DNA from: Mesodorylaimus sp. YZB2_4
Lineage: Eukaryota > Nematoda > Enoplea > Dorylaimida > Dorylaimidae
Direction of reading: 5' to 3'
Length of the DNA: 64,000 nucleotides
Assembly: GCA_030248295.1 (NCBI GenBank)
Contig: JASANH010000838.1
Location: 310,001 to 374,000, forward strand
Made by a program: the position numbers and the translations under genes. Each line of letters begins with the position of its first letter. The stretch's first letter is position 1. Under the pieces are notes generated by a model that made no database searches, was not told the DNA's origin, and saw only the letters and a list, made by a program, of their open reading frames with translations. Positions 44,501-54,532 of this stretch are shown piece after piece.

Positions 44501-47203
44501 TGCAAATTTCATTACACCCATGACGAAGTTGGTTTTAGCCTTCTAAAAACAATTATCTCTCAAGTCATTGCCGTAAATTCGTTCGAAAGTGGTTTTAACC
44601 GAGGAGCATCGCTTACCGGTGTGGAGAGAATCAAAAAAGAAGCACAGGTGGAGATTGGGGAGATAAGCAAGCACATAAAACGATTTAGTGTAGCCCTGTG
44701 TTGGAAGGTGCGTTTGGTCTGTGGACCCAAGAGTTACATCGACTACGGGTTGAAGTCTCACGGGGACCAATAGATGCACAAAAGCACCGAATCATCTATC
44801 ATACGACGCAATCTCAAGAACTGTTTGCGGATGTTTCCCGCGTCACGCGACGCAACTTCGAACTTCGATGCGACTTTTGAAAAAGTGAAAACTCCTGTCA
44901 CTAAATCCTACCGACAAAGTATGATCCATTCAAGGTGTACGCTTTTGTTTATCATGTAGGGAGGTATTACATGATAAACAAAAGCATCCTGCCCATTTGC
45001 AATGAGCGAAACAAGCTCTTGCGAATTTTGAGGTAAGTGAATGCATACCGTTCGTTTTTACCAAATTATTAGGCCACATGATAGACCTCCTCATCCTATC
45101 ATGCATTCTTTTGGAGGATTTAGGCGAGTGAGGGCAAGAGGGCAAGAAGGGATCCCACAGAGCAACTGGCATCCTAGGATCAGGAGGACAAAAAAGAGAA
45201 CGCGCTCACAAATATCACCTGCCCTGCATGACGTCATCCAGTCAATCACTGAACGCTATGACGACAGTAGCTTCTCCAATGTCAGCGGCTAATCCATTAC
45301 AGTCTGAGAAACTGCTTGGATTTCGAGGGACACATAGCGCTCGGAATAACAGACAAGTGTGATTTGCGTCCAACTGCTACCCGTCTATCTTTGTGAAAGT
45401 GATTGCAGTGTTGCGTGTTCAGGGGGTGTTAAGATAGTCGTGAGTAATTGGGCGTTTATGTCAATGCTTAGGCTTCAAAACAGGTGAGAAATATGGATGA
45501 TGTCAGGGGACGCATACTTACCACTCGAAGCATTGGGCTTGTAGCTGGAGATCTTATGCGACTCGACCGAAGCTTCGTACAACCATCGTTCACACAAGGG
45601 AGGACATTTTTTGAAACAATAATCGGGAATTTGGTCGATTAATTTCATCTCGGGTCTGATCGAATTGTAAAGAAACCAAAAGAATTGAGGATAATAGTGG
45701 CATATCTCGTTCAAATTCGGTGTTGGTAATGTTTGACGTATCGAACCCAAACTCTTGCATTTCTTTGTTTCATGAGCACAAGCCATAGCGCATTCGACCA
45801 TGCTGTACCCGACAGGGGCCTGCTCCACGGGCATGCAAGGATCAGCTGGTTTACTGATAGACAGGTAACGTATCGGTGTGAATCGGATGGTGTTTGAGTA
45901 TTCGGGAAACACTTGTACAAAACGTACAGTCGATATTCCAATTGTGAGATCGGGCTCGACGTAGAATCGCCAATACTTCTTCTTATGCAAAAGATCACCC
46001 GATCGATTGGGCATCGTCACTTCGAGAATATCAATGGCACTTCTAGCAGTACCTTTGCCACTCATAACATCCATTGGGATCTTGTAGCAAACAGTTTCAT
46101 CCATAATCACTTTAGTAAAGTTTTTATACTCGCAGAAGGGACATTTATATAAAAATACCTCGCTGTCAATAGCAAAGTCTTTGAAAACTTCGACTAAACT
46201 GGAATAGTTCTTCTCGCGGTACCAAGTCTCGAATTCGTACTTGGCTCGATTATAGTCAGCGATTTTGTACGGAGGTGCACGGAAGTAAAAGTTCATCAAA
46301 TATCCGAGGGCGTACTGGATAGCTCCTTCGGTTGCTCCTAGCTGCAATGCTTTCCGCCTATCAAGCCAAGTGTCCGGACACAGGAGCATGTCGGGATAAG
46401 CGTAACTGTCATTGCGATGAATTTTCACCTAAATCAAAACCTAGGGCATGAGCTGATTGTGAGATAAGGGTGCCAAATTATACTAATATTGTAAGAAGCA
46501 ACAGGTTGTCAGGGGGGGAGCCCATGGTGCACTTTATTTTGTCACTCCAAATTTGAAATGCTGGACACCTTGACTCCCAGCTACCATGCTGGAGCGAAAG
46601 TCCTTAGCACCTTCCAAAGGAATGTGAGTTATGAAAATCTCTCTCGTCGATATTGACCCTCCCACTGTACCTTTGTGGCAGTCGGTTCATCCCTAAACGT
46701 TTGGACGGACCGGATTAAGTAAAACAAGGTGATGCCAACAGAGAACATGAATGTGAGACACCACATCCATTTCACTAATGGATGTTTGGCTCGTGAGATT
46801 TCTTTGATGCCCGTCACTGATACTAAATCCACAAAATAGTTGAGGCAACGCCCTAAAAATTTAAGATTGGACAGTCGGTTACTCGCACAAGGAAATGTGC
46901 TGTCTCACCCGAACATGTACCATCGATAGCAGTTTCTTCATCATCGCCAGCAACGGCGACTGATTGTCTTCGCTTTGTTGGAGTGCTCGATTTTTCCAAA
47001 AGTCGCAAACGGTTTTTCAGGAATTGAATATCAAATACGAGATCGTCGAAAGATTCTGGTACAGCTGGTTGGAATCTGACCACTGTACTTTGCTTTTTTT
47101 GTCGTGGTACTTCAGGAAAATGAGGGCTTTGCAGTGGTGGGACGAGGGATATTGGTACGTCGGGAAGATACGGAGGCGGACTTGGCTCTGGAGGGGTTTT
47201 CAT
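41516..47203 (-). CDS. DEG/ENaC-type ion channel subunit (minus strand)
   Basis: Five minus-strand exons, 47203-46909, 46852-46671, 46428-45522, 41883-41733 and 41681-41516, all phase-consistent, give about 566 residues. There is a Pro-rich cytosolic N-terminus, then the first membrane helix ([19 protein letters not shown]) and [12 protein letters not shown] Cys-containing ectodomain follows ([32 protein letters not shown]). The pre-pore [10 protein letters not shown] joins across the 51-base last intron to give [18 protein letters not shown], with the GAS selectivity-filter motif and second helix. These subunits form trimeric sodium channels gated by touch, acid or peptides. The fourth intron is 3.6 kb and holds the plus-strand phosphatase remnant and a perfect hairpin. 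The start codon lies 800 bases from that of a second, divergent DEG/ENaC gene. Confidence 0.88.
42769..42783 (+). repeat. Homopolymeric G tract (15 bases)
   Basis: A G run followed by TGGGGGG, 65 bases before the first recognised phosphatase exon. Confidence 0.9.
42848..44164 (+). pseudogene. PP1-like serine/threonine phosphatase nested in a channel intron, disrupted
   Basis: Six exon-like blocks: 42848-43200, 43287-43498, 43555-43747, 43803-43845, 43903-44043 and 44096-44164. Metal-site motifs are present in order: [29 protein letters not shown] and, out of frame, [26 protein letters not shown] and a Lys-rich tail follow. In the fourth block, RGVS is fused almost directly to the bases for IVRAHQ. 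The family normally has about 25 residues between them (YxFG...LDLI). The junction shifts the frame and leads to a stop, so an internal deletion is inferred. The other splice junctions match well, which implies recent decay. The first exon is missing or unrecognised. It lies antisense inside intron 4 of the DEG/ENaC gene. Nematodes have many sperm-type PP1-like phosphatases; this is probably one. Confidence 0.75.
44941..44985. repeat. Perfect 18-bp inverted repeat (hairpin)
   Basis: Arm GCTTTTGTTTATCATGTA at 44941-44958 and its exact reverse complement at 44968-44985, with a 9-base loop. It lies in the large intron of the minus-strand DEG/ENaC gene, downstream of the phosphatase remnant. Confidence 0.9.
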
Positions 47204-48002
47204 TAAATTTGATTAGGAATTTACTCGAACTTTGTTCTTGCTCTCTTCAAATAACGCAAAACCGATTGGAACTAGGTTGCGGCACCAATATTAAAAAAAT
47301 GTTTATCTTCTCCAATTCTTGCTTTGCTAAGCAATGGGGACACTAGAATGTCAAAAGTTTCCGGTCAGAACTCTGATGTCTGAAGCGTTTCTTGGTGCCC
47401 ATTTGTTAGAGTGCAACCAACTGGCACTATTCTCGCTAGGCGTCAATGTGAGCTGCGCAGACAGTTGGTACGAGAAAGGCAGTCTTCCGAGCTTTCACTG
47501 CTTTCAAATGCTTTCTCGAATGGTAGGAATGTGCGTGCATAAGAGGTGTTTTTCTGCAGCGACATACAGCCATAAGATTTAGTGGGGTGGAAGAGTGTCA
47601 AACGGGAATGAGATCGAGGGTCTTCGTGACGATAAACGGATTCGTGTCAACGGATGCGTGGAACTCCACAGAAGCCTTTCCAGAAACATCGAACAAATGA
47701 AAAGAAAAATCAATAATTGATTAATTAGTGGTGAGACCTTGCACTCTTCGTTTTGTCTCTCGGAAACGGTACCTATGCACTTACACAGCGTAATAGTATG
47801 CTGCTCAGTTTCCCGGACACGAACAAAGAACTTTTGTCCCCTGACTAAAGTTCCACTATCAGTCGCTTGGAGGTGGTCAAAATATTTTTAAACATCTAAC
47901 ACAGCTTTTAAAATTAACATGAGTTACATAGGCCTCCAATGGCTTAGTTAGTCAGGTACAGTATTCAGGTTCGAGAGAAGTTCGATAGTTGGGGCAATAA
48001 AC
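47204..48002. other. Divergent intergenic region between two DEG/ENaC genes
   Basis: About 800 bases between the two start codons. No gene, and no TATA box or obvious palindrome was recognised. It must hold the promoters of both genes unless distant 5' exons exist. Confidence 0.5.
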
Positions 48003-50714
48003 ATGGTGTTTGGGAGCGTCGTGTCGCCTGGATCAACTGGCAATCCAACAGCGGCGAATTCAGGCAAGCTGACTCATGCACATGCTGCCTTTAAAGAGTT
48101 CTGCCAAGAAACGACAGCCCACGCGTTTCCACGAATTGGTGACTCAAGAAGGAAATGGTGGGTCCGAGTGGGATGGCTCTTGGTATTGATTGGATTCACG
48201 AGCATATTTATTTATCAGTCCCTATGTCTGGTGGAGCGTTACTATCGATTCGAAGTCAATGTCAATACCAATGTGACGATGGTGAACAAGCTGACATTCC
48301 CGGCAATAACTATTTGCAACATCAATCCCTATCAGAGGAGTAGGTTACCAAACGTAAGTGAAATAGTTGGCTGAACTGGGTGCCGCAACGAAATCATCTT
48401 TATGTTTTACCACATCAACAAACGCTTATGCGCACTCGAGGGTGAAGGGACACATTTTACACGAAATGATTTACTGGCCCGCGAGTCGAACACTCGCCCG
48501 TAACTGCGCACCTGGCGTGAAAGGCAGACGCCTAACCCACCAAGGCCACGAGGCCGGTAAATGCACGCGCACTTGCACTGGCTGGACACTGCTCCGCCAT
48601 TGAAGTGGATCTACTATAGATGCAAATGCTGATAAGGGCCAATGACCAACGCCTACGTGGTGGCTGGGCTTTGTCAGCATCAACCCGCACTTCTCGTTAG
48701 AAGACAAATGCGACATAGTACCGGGGCTTTAACTTGCACATCCTGAGCCCATACCATGGAAATCGAGTACAGGCAATCTAGCCTACTTCTCATCGTGAAT
48801 GACACGCAGACCAAGATGTGATGTCTGTGCCATTTGCCATGTCTTACCCTCGTTCTGTGGTAGGTCTCCACTGCAACAGTGCACGTAATCAAAGCTCTAA
48901 AACCTCTTCAGCGCGCTGCTTCTAGCCTCGAAAACACTATTTCTAGCATTCAAGAATTCGCTTTACTCTATTTCACGCTTTTGCGACAGCCGCGTGGACA
49001 ACCTCACACTACTGTACAGTGTGCGGCTGCGCCTGAATTCTGTATCCGTGCTTCTAGCCATTGGTAATTCTGCCTGCTAGAGCCCTTACAGTTCAACAAA
49101 AGCACGGTTGCAAGTCAGCACGGCAGTCAGCTGCCCTAACGCCGCCCTGTTTTAGGATTCTACTGTTTCTCAGTACGTCGACCTAGTTGAGGATATTATA
49201 TCGCAGCCAGCAATGCTGACCACTATTTGTCGAACGCGGAATGACTCAATCGCGCAGCTCGTATGCGCTGACCAGAACATCACGAGTCAAAACGACATGC
49301 CTACATCGTCAACAAACGTCGAGACAACAGCTCCTTCATCAAAGCCTCCAGAAATTTCTCCTCCTCCCCCTCCATTTCCGCAACAAGGCTTCCCACAACA
49401 GCCGCTACGACCACTGCCACCGCTCCCGCCCCCGCCACCACCTCGGCCACCCGAACAGCGCTTCTCGAAGCAGTTCCAAAGACCGCAAGTCAGCTTGCTA
49501 GATTTAGAGAACAGGGCTGCACAAATCATTGGCATGCTGAGCACAGTAGATCAGACCCTCTATGAAACTGCCAGACAGCCCATCGACGATATGTTCTTAG
49601 ACTGCCAATTCAACATGGAATCATGCAAGGCCACTGGGGACTCGTGGTTCAAGGATTGGAGGAACCATTGGTATGGCGCGTGCTATACCATCAACATGAA
49701 TGGCGCATACGAATCAGTTCGGCCTGGTCCTTTTTACGGACTGACTTTACAACTTCACGTAAACAGGTCCGAGTATCTGCCCACTACTTTCATGGGCGGC
49801 GTGCGAGTGAGTGTGGACCAGCCAGGAAGAATGCCATTCCCAGAAATTGAAGGTATCTTCGTTCCAGCGGGAGCAGCCACATCAATAGGGATTACGGTAC
49901 TGGAAACCCAGAGTAAAGGACCACCTTACAGCCAATGTCTGACAGAGGAGGAAAGCAAGAGAAAAGGTCATATGTCCGATGCATACTTTTACAAGGCCGA
50001 TTACACCTTGCTCGGATGCCAAAACACCTGTTTGCAAAAAGAGATCATCCGCCAATGCGGTTGTTGGTACTTCGCCTACCCCCCACCACCGAGCAACAAC
50101 ATTACGGAGATCCCCTTGTGCCGCAGCAGTGGATCCCAGTCGCAATGCGTAATTGACGTGGAGAAGAACGCAGCCAAGATCAACTGCACGTGCACACCTC
50201 TCTGCAAAGACCTCACTTACAAGTTGACCATATCGCACAGTCTTTGGCCAGCCGGTCAAATGGGAAAATGTCCTCCAGAAGCGTCAGTCTGCCCCGATCC
50301 CGCACGGTATATTCAACAAAATGAACTAAAACTTCAAATCTATTTCGAATCGCTGATCAAATTTGCTTACACCGAAACTGAAGCGTACACTTTTCTGAGC
50401 CTGATTTCAGACTTTGGTTAGCTTACATTGTAAATCAGAGACCTGAAGCATCATCAAATAGATGTCTACTTTTAGGTGGTCAGTTGGGTTTATGGATTGG
50501 AGCATCAGTATGCACCATCATCGAAATCTTCTCCCTCTTCATCACTTTGCTTCTAGCCTGTTGCGGCCATACGCAGTGTCGCGGGGAGAAGCGCGGAGAG
50601 CAGCACACAAGCCAGCAGGAACCACACAGCGGAACAGGAAACGCCATGTCGGCTGGAGTTCAGCAAAGTCCGAAGTACCACCGCAATCCGAACCCAAGTG
50701 CGATCTACTGGTAA
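48003..50714 (+). CDS. DEG/ENaC-type ion channel subunit (plus strand)
   Basis: Three exons, 48003-48353, 49156-50416 and 50476-50714, are phase-consistent and give about 616 residues. There is a cytosolic N-terminus, then the first helix (VGWLLVLIGFTSIFIYQSLCL), then NKLTFPAITICNINPYQRS, the family's hallmark after helix 1. A Pro-rich insertion (long PPP runs, bases about 49360-49460) precedes the Cys-rich ectodomain with CKATGDSWFKDW, YSQCLTEEE, GCQNTCLQKEIIRQCGCWYF and CTCTPLCKDLTY. The pore end GGQLGLWIGASVCTIIEIF contains the GAS filter. The cytosolic tail is basic and polar. It is a sodium-channel subunit, clearly related to the neighbour on the other strand but with different intron positions and a much larger second exon. 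Intron 1 contains a tRNA-like element. Confidence 0.92.
48470..48560 (-). other. tRNA-Glu-like pseudogene or SINE head in an intron
   Basis: On the minus strand there is a perfect T-arm (GCGAG-TGTTCGA-CTCGC), a loop CTTTCAC with anticodon TTC (Glu), a D-arm-like TGGCCTTGGTGGGTTAGGCG, and outer pairing of TTTACCGGCC with GGCCAGTAAA. The anticodon stem pairs poorly and the variable region is long, so a working tRNA is unlikely. A tRNA-derived short interspersed element or decayed tRNA fits best. Confidence 0.6.
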
Positions 50715-52122
50715 AAAAAGAGAATTGAAGAAAAAATGGCACTCGAGAGAATATGGCTGTGCACATGACGTAGGTCAATTCACCCCGCCTTGAAGTCAAA
50801 GTATTCTATTTAATAATACATAAATTTTATCGATGGCTTGGCGGTCTTGATTGAATTGCTGGAAACTGCACAGTGACGCCTGGTTGTAAATTTGCACTAG
50901 CATTGCATCACACTGTGATCAATCTCCTTTTGGCCTTTAGGCTTACCTCTGAAAAAGGAGAAAAGATTACTGGATTTGATATGCATAGGAGTATGCTAGA
51001 GACCAATAAGGCCGTCGGTTTTGGTTTCGCTTCAAAGAATTACCGAGAATGAAAATGCATCGAGCCGTGTCGAATTCAACTCACGCGTGAGGGCCATCAA
51101 TCAAGACGTTGACCTAGGTGCTCACCATAAAACGAGTATCGACTGCTCACATTCGAAATGCCTCAGAAGGAAATATGTTTTAAGAAGATCATTAGTTGCA
51201 GATTGACATTCAGACGCAAACATCCTCAGATAAAATAAATGACAAGATGCTTATACTTACTGAATCCCTGATCCAGTCATTGCCCACGCCAACAAGTAGC
51301 GCGTGTGAATGGTTTTAGAATGGTCCAATGAACATCCAATAGCTGGGCTCACCTCGTAGAATTCAATTTGCTGTCAGCCATCTTCTAGTCCTGCAATATT
51401 CTGCTGTCAAGACCTGTTTAGACCTTTTTTAGATCTTTTCATTCCATCGATCCGTTTGGCGTGCCATAAATGCTGTTACCAAGCAGTGTCATGAGACGCG
51501 CCGAATACGTGAGCACAAAAATTGCATCGATTTAAGTATTGGCCCCAGGGATCTTGGTGTATCCAGCACTTGATTATTCTAAATTTTCATTATTTTTACC
51601 TCATATTAGTTTCCGGACAAACAAGCAGAGTGCATACGTGTGAGGAGGCATGAAGGACAAGGAGGTGGGCGGAAACCGAATAGGAAGTGAAAATGCCTAT
51701 CCCGAACGGCACTGAAGTCAGTTATTAAAAAAAGTAATTCGAGTTTAGCTTAGAATCATAACAACTGCGGTAATTGGAAGTCTTTTCGGACGACAATTTT
51801 CAACGAAGAACATAAGAGTGAAAGTAAAATGGTTGTCTGCTTTTTTTTTTAAATTGGGGTAATCACAATCGAAATGAAAGTAACACAGCGGAAAGTCCTG
51901 CAGAATCACGTACAAGGTCACCGGCTACCAGGCTCTGAAGTCAGTGCAGAAAAGAAATCATTGACTGCAAGAACGCATGATCGACATTGACAATTCTTGA
52001 CAACGTTTTTTGCCAGGCGCGCCCTTCGATTGGGCGTGTCGATCGTCTGTGTTACTGTCATTCACAACGCTTTAACATACTGCCCTACTGTCATTCACTG
52101 CATTCATAAGGTTGTGCTCCAT
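50715..52122. other. Intergenic, nothing recognised
   Basis: No supported gene in this AT-rich stretch; short open frames only. Confidence 0.45.
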
Positions 52123-52215
52123 TTCAGCCAGTGTCCCAGCCCAGCCAGTGTCCCGATTCGGCCAGGTTCCTTTTTCGGCCAGAGTCCCCTATTAGCCAGT
52201 TCCATTTCAGCCAGC
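52123..52215 (+). repeat. Short tandem repeat, unit with CAGCCAGTGTCCC
   Basis: Five or six degenerate units of about 16-24 bases: CAGCCAGTGTCCC, CAGCCAGTGTCCC, CGGCCAGGTTCC, CGGCCAGAGTCCC, AGCCAGTTCC and CAGCCAG. The spacers between them are often TTT-containing. Confidence 0.75.
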
Positions 52216-52646
52216 TGTTGGTAGTTGCGAAAGAAACTATAAACTAAGAACCCAATGCCTAATTTTTATTAAATGAGGATAGCAAGCACTCTTTAAAACA
52301 GCAGCATGTTTCATGCTCAGCGTCCGATTCCTGCCCAGTGTGGAGCAAATAATCAAGTGGTCCAAGCAAGCTTGAAAATGTTTCCATCAACATCGGCATA
52401 ATTTTGGTCACGTGGACGTGGATCGCATTATTTTCGAGTTGCAAAATTCCATATTGGCGCATTGAAGCTACCAAAAAGAAAGTGTTCTTAAGGAAAGGAA
52501 GCTTCAGCATCTGCGAAACCTGCAAATAAGGTTTTCCCTTTGCTTGAAAGTATTTAGCAAGTTCGAGTGACGCTAATAATCAGTAACTGGTCTCCGTCCT
52601 TTGCTTTGATCTTCCAGCAACCGGGAACTCATGGGTGCATAGAAGC
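52216..52646. other. Non-coding stretch
   Basis: Nothing recognised; a minus-strand open frame of 88 codons has no domain. Confidence 0.4.
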
Positions 52647-52998
52647 CAGGTTCGGGAACCGAGCCAACGCGACTGGCCTCGCTCGCTTTTCTGCCTCCTT
52701 GTAGCCGTCGATTCGCTCGTCCTGGAAGGGCGTCCATGAAGAGAACTGATGGAACCAGGAAGAAGTGCCTCACCGCAAAGAAGAGACTCATGCTCTGTTC
52801 GACGCCCCTAGCTTGCACTGCGAGGTTGTAGAAGTCGCTCTCGTTCAACGACTCCTGGCCAAGGCTTGCGGAGTGACCAACGTCTGCCTGCTGGACTGCA
52901 TTCGAACGAGTGGCCTGCCATTACGGCCAGTGCAGCCCCGCTGTCTGCATTTAGTCATGTTATGCGACGCTGTTCTGTTCATTCACCAGAAGACACAC
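52647..52998 (-). pseudogene. Inverted partial copy of a USP48-like deubiquitinase exon pair
   Basis: Read on the minus strand this is over 90 percent identical by eye to 54533-54891. It encodes SLNESDFYNLAVQ, GVEQSMSLFFA, a normal GT donor with the same 52-base intron, then DERIDGY fused to KEAEKRARPVAL. Compared with the other copy, 21 bases encoding the zinc-ribbon CxxC pair (QCQNCGG) are deleted in frame, and a 3-base insertion lies in the first exon. Only a fragment of the gene is present. The copy includes sequence that in the plus-strand locus is 3' flank of the Lys/Ser-rich gene, so the duplication post-dates that arrangement or came from a common source. Confidence 0.75.
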
Positions 52999-53533
52999 GC
53001 CTTACGACCTGAGGGTACTATATCAGGTCGTGGGGCACCCTGTGGACTTGCTCTTTCCAAGTCCAAGAGAGCAATGGCACTGTCTCCCTTTGGTCAAAGT
53101 GCCGTCTCATCAGCAGGGAAGCGGCGTCTGTAGTTTAAGGATATTTACACGATATGTGTGCCACTGGCAGCGACTTCGACAAGCAGCACTGCGACAAGTC
53201 TTGAATCATTATCATCGGCGTGAAAGTTGAAGCAGCATCCCTGTTACCTTGAGGGCATACGAGTACACAGCATCTGTTCATACTTTATTGTGTTTCCACC
53301 CCGCATGATTTTTATCAACTTTTGACAGAGCTCAAACAACGAAATTACACGAAAGAAAGTACAGTGCGATGTAGGATCACTGCAGTAGGGTACTGCACTA
53401 TAACTGGTTCCCATCTCTCGTCAGCAAGCCGTCTCAGCTGGGGGCCTGCAAACTCAACCCCACAATCAAGCCATGCTGTACAGCTTTACACTCGCAGGAG
53501 CTGGCAGGCGTGTAACTGTACAATATGGGGCAG
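52999..53533. other. Intergenic, upstream of the Lys/Ser-rich gene
   Basis: No gene recognised. It ends at a TATA-like element. Confidence 0.4.
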
Positions 53534-53541
53534 TTATAAGG
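53534..53541 (+). promoter_or_regulatory. TATA-like element (TTATAAGG)
   Basis: Lies 77 bases before the start codon at 53611. The spacing resembles that of the TATA boxes before 18510 and 63622. Confidence 0.4.
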
Positions 53542-53610
53542 TCGCTTCGCACTACAGTTTAGTCATTCGTGTGCGAAGTCAGTGGATCGTGTGGTCGTGG
53601 CAAATCGAGA

Positions 53611-54449
53611 ATGGACCCGCTGTCGTTCCTGATTCTGTTGTTCGGCGGCGCGCTCATGTTCCTGTTGGTGCACAAGCAGCGAGTCGAAAGCGGACAAGAG
53701 GGCCTGCCGTTCGGCCAACAAGCCTTCGAACTGATCGATCAGTACTCGGGTCTGAATCTGACGCCGATACCTCGAGTTGCTCCATTGCCGCCAGTCGTGC
53801 CGCAGCAGCAAGACGCCGGGCAGCCACCCGTGCTCGCTCCCCCGCCCATGCTCGCTACACCACCGCCAGTGCAAGAACTGCCACCGCCCTTTGGCGCCGA
53901 CGCAACGCCACTACCGCCAGCTCCGCCACTGCTCCAAGAGGCACCGAAGGAGGGAGAAGAGGAGGGAGCCGACGAAGGAGGGCCGAAGAAGAAAAAGAAG
54001 GTAAGTCCTGAAAGGGTCTGATCCGGTAACTTCAGACTGCATCCTGCATTCTTCCTTTTCAGTCCAAAAAAGGGAAGAAAGGCAGCAAGAAGGGCGGCAC
54101 TGCGACGGAAGAAGGGGGCAAAAAGAAGTCGAAGCGGTCCAAGAAGAAGAGCAAAAAGTCGAAGAAGGGCAAAGAGGCCGAGGCGGGAGCGGAACCAGGC
54201 GCGCCGGAAGGTGGCGGAGGGAAGAAGAAGAAGTCGAAAAAGTCGAAACGCAGCAAGAAGTCCAAGGGTGGATCGGAGGCGGGAGGAGAGAGCGGTGGCG
54301 AGAAGAAGAAGAAATCGAAGCGATCGAAAAAGTCCAAGAAGGGCAAGAAATCCAAGAAAGGCAAGAAATCCAAGAAAGGTGGAGCCGAAGTGCCCGAAGG
54401 TGGACCGTCGCCGCCGCCGCAGCTGGAAGAAGCCCCACCCGACGTGTGA
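53611..54449 (+). CDS. Membrane-anchored Pro-rich and Lys/Ser-repeat protein
   Basis: Two exons, 53611-54000 and 54063-54449, with a phase-0 junction, give 258 residues. An N-terminal helix at about residues 3-19 (PLSFLILLFGGALMFLLV) is followed by HKQR. A Pro-rich segment with long PPP stretches runs from about residue 50 to 110, then an acidic patch. The second exon is almost wholly KKSKKSKRSKKSK-type basic repeats, with Gly/Glu/Ala interludes. It ends with another Pro/Glu tail. The helix near the N-terminus with following positive charges suggests a type III or signal-anchor protein with a cytosolic basic tail, which might bind nucleic acid or microtubules. No family is recognised. The company of sperm-type genes makes a germline role plausible but unproven. 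Confidence 0.7.
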
Positions 54450-54532
54450 TGAGCAAGTGATCGTGGATGATGAATGACCGTTGTACGCTGGCTGTGTCTT
54501 CTCGGCCTCTCGAGCTCTCGCCTGTGTCTTCT

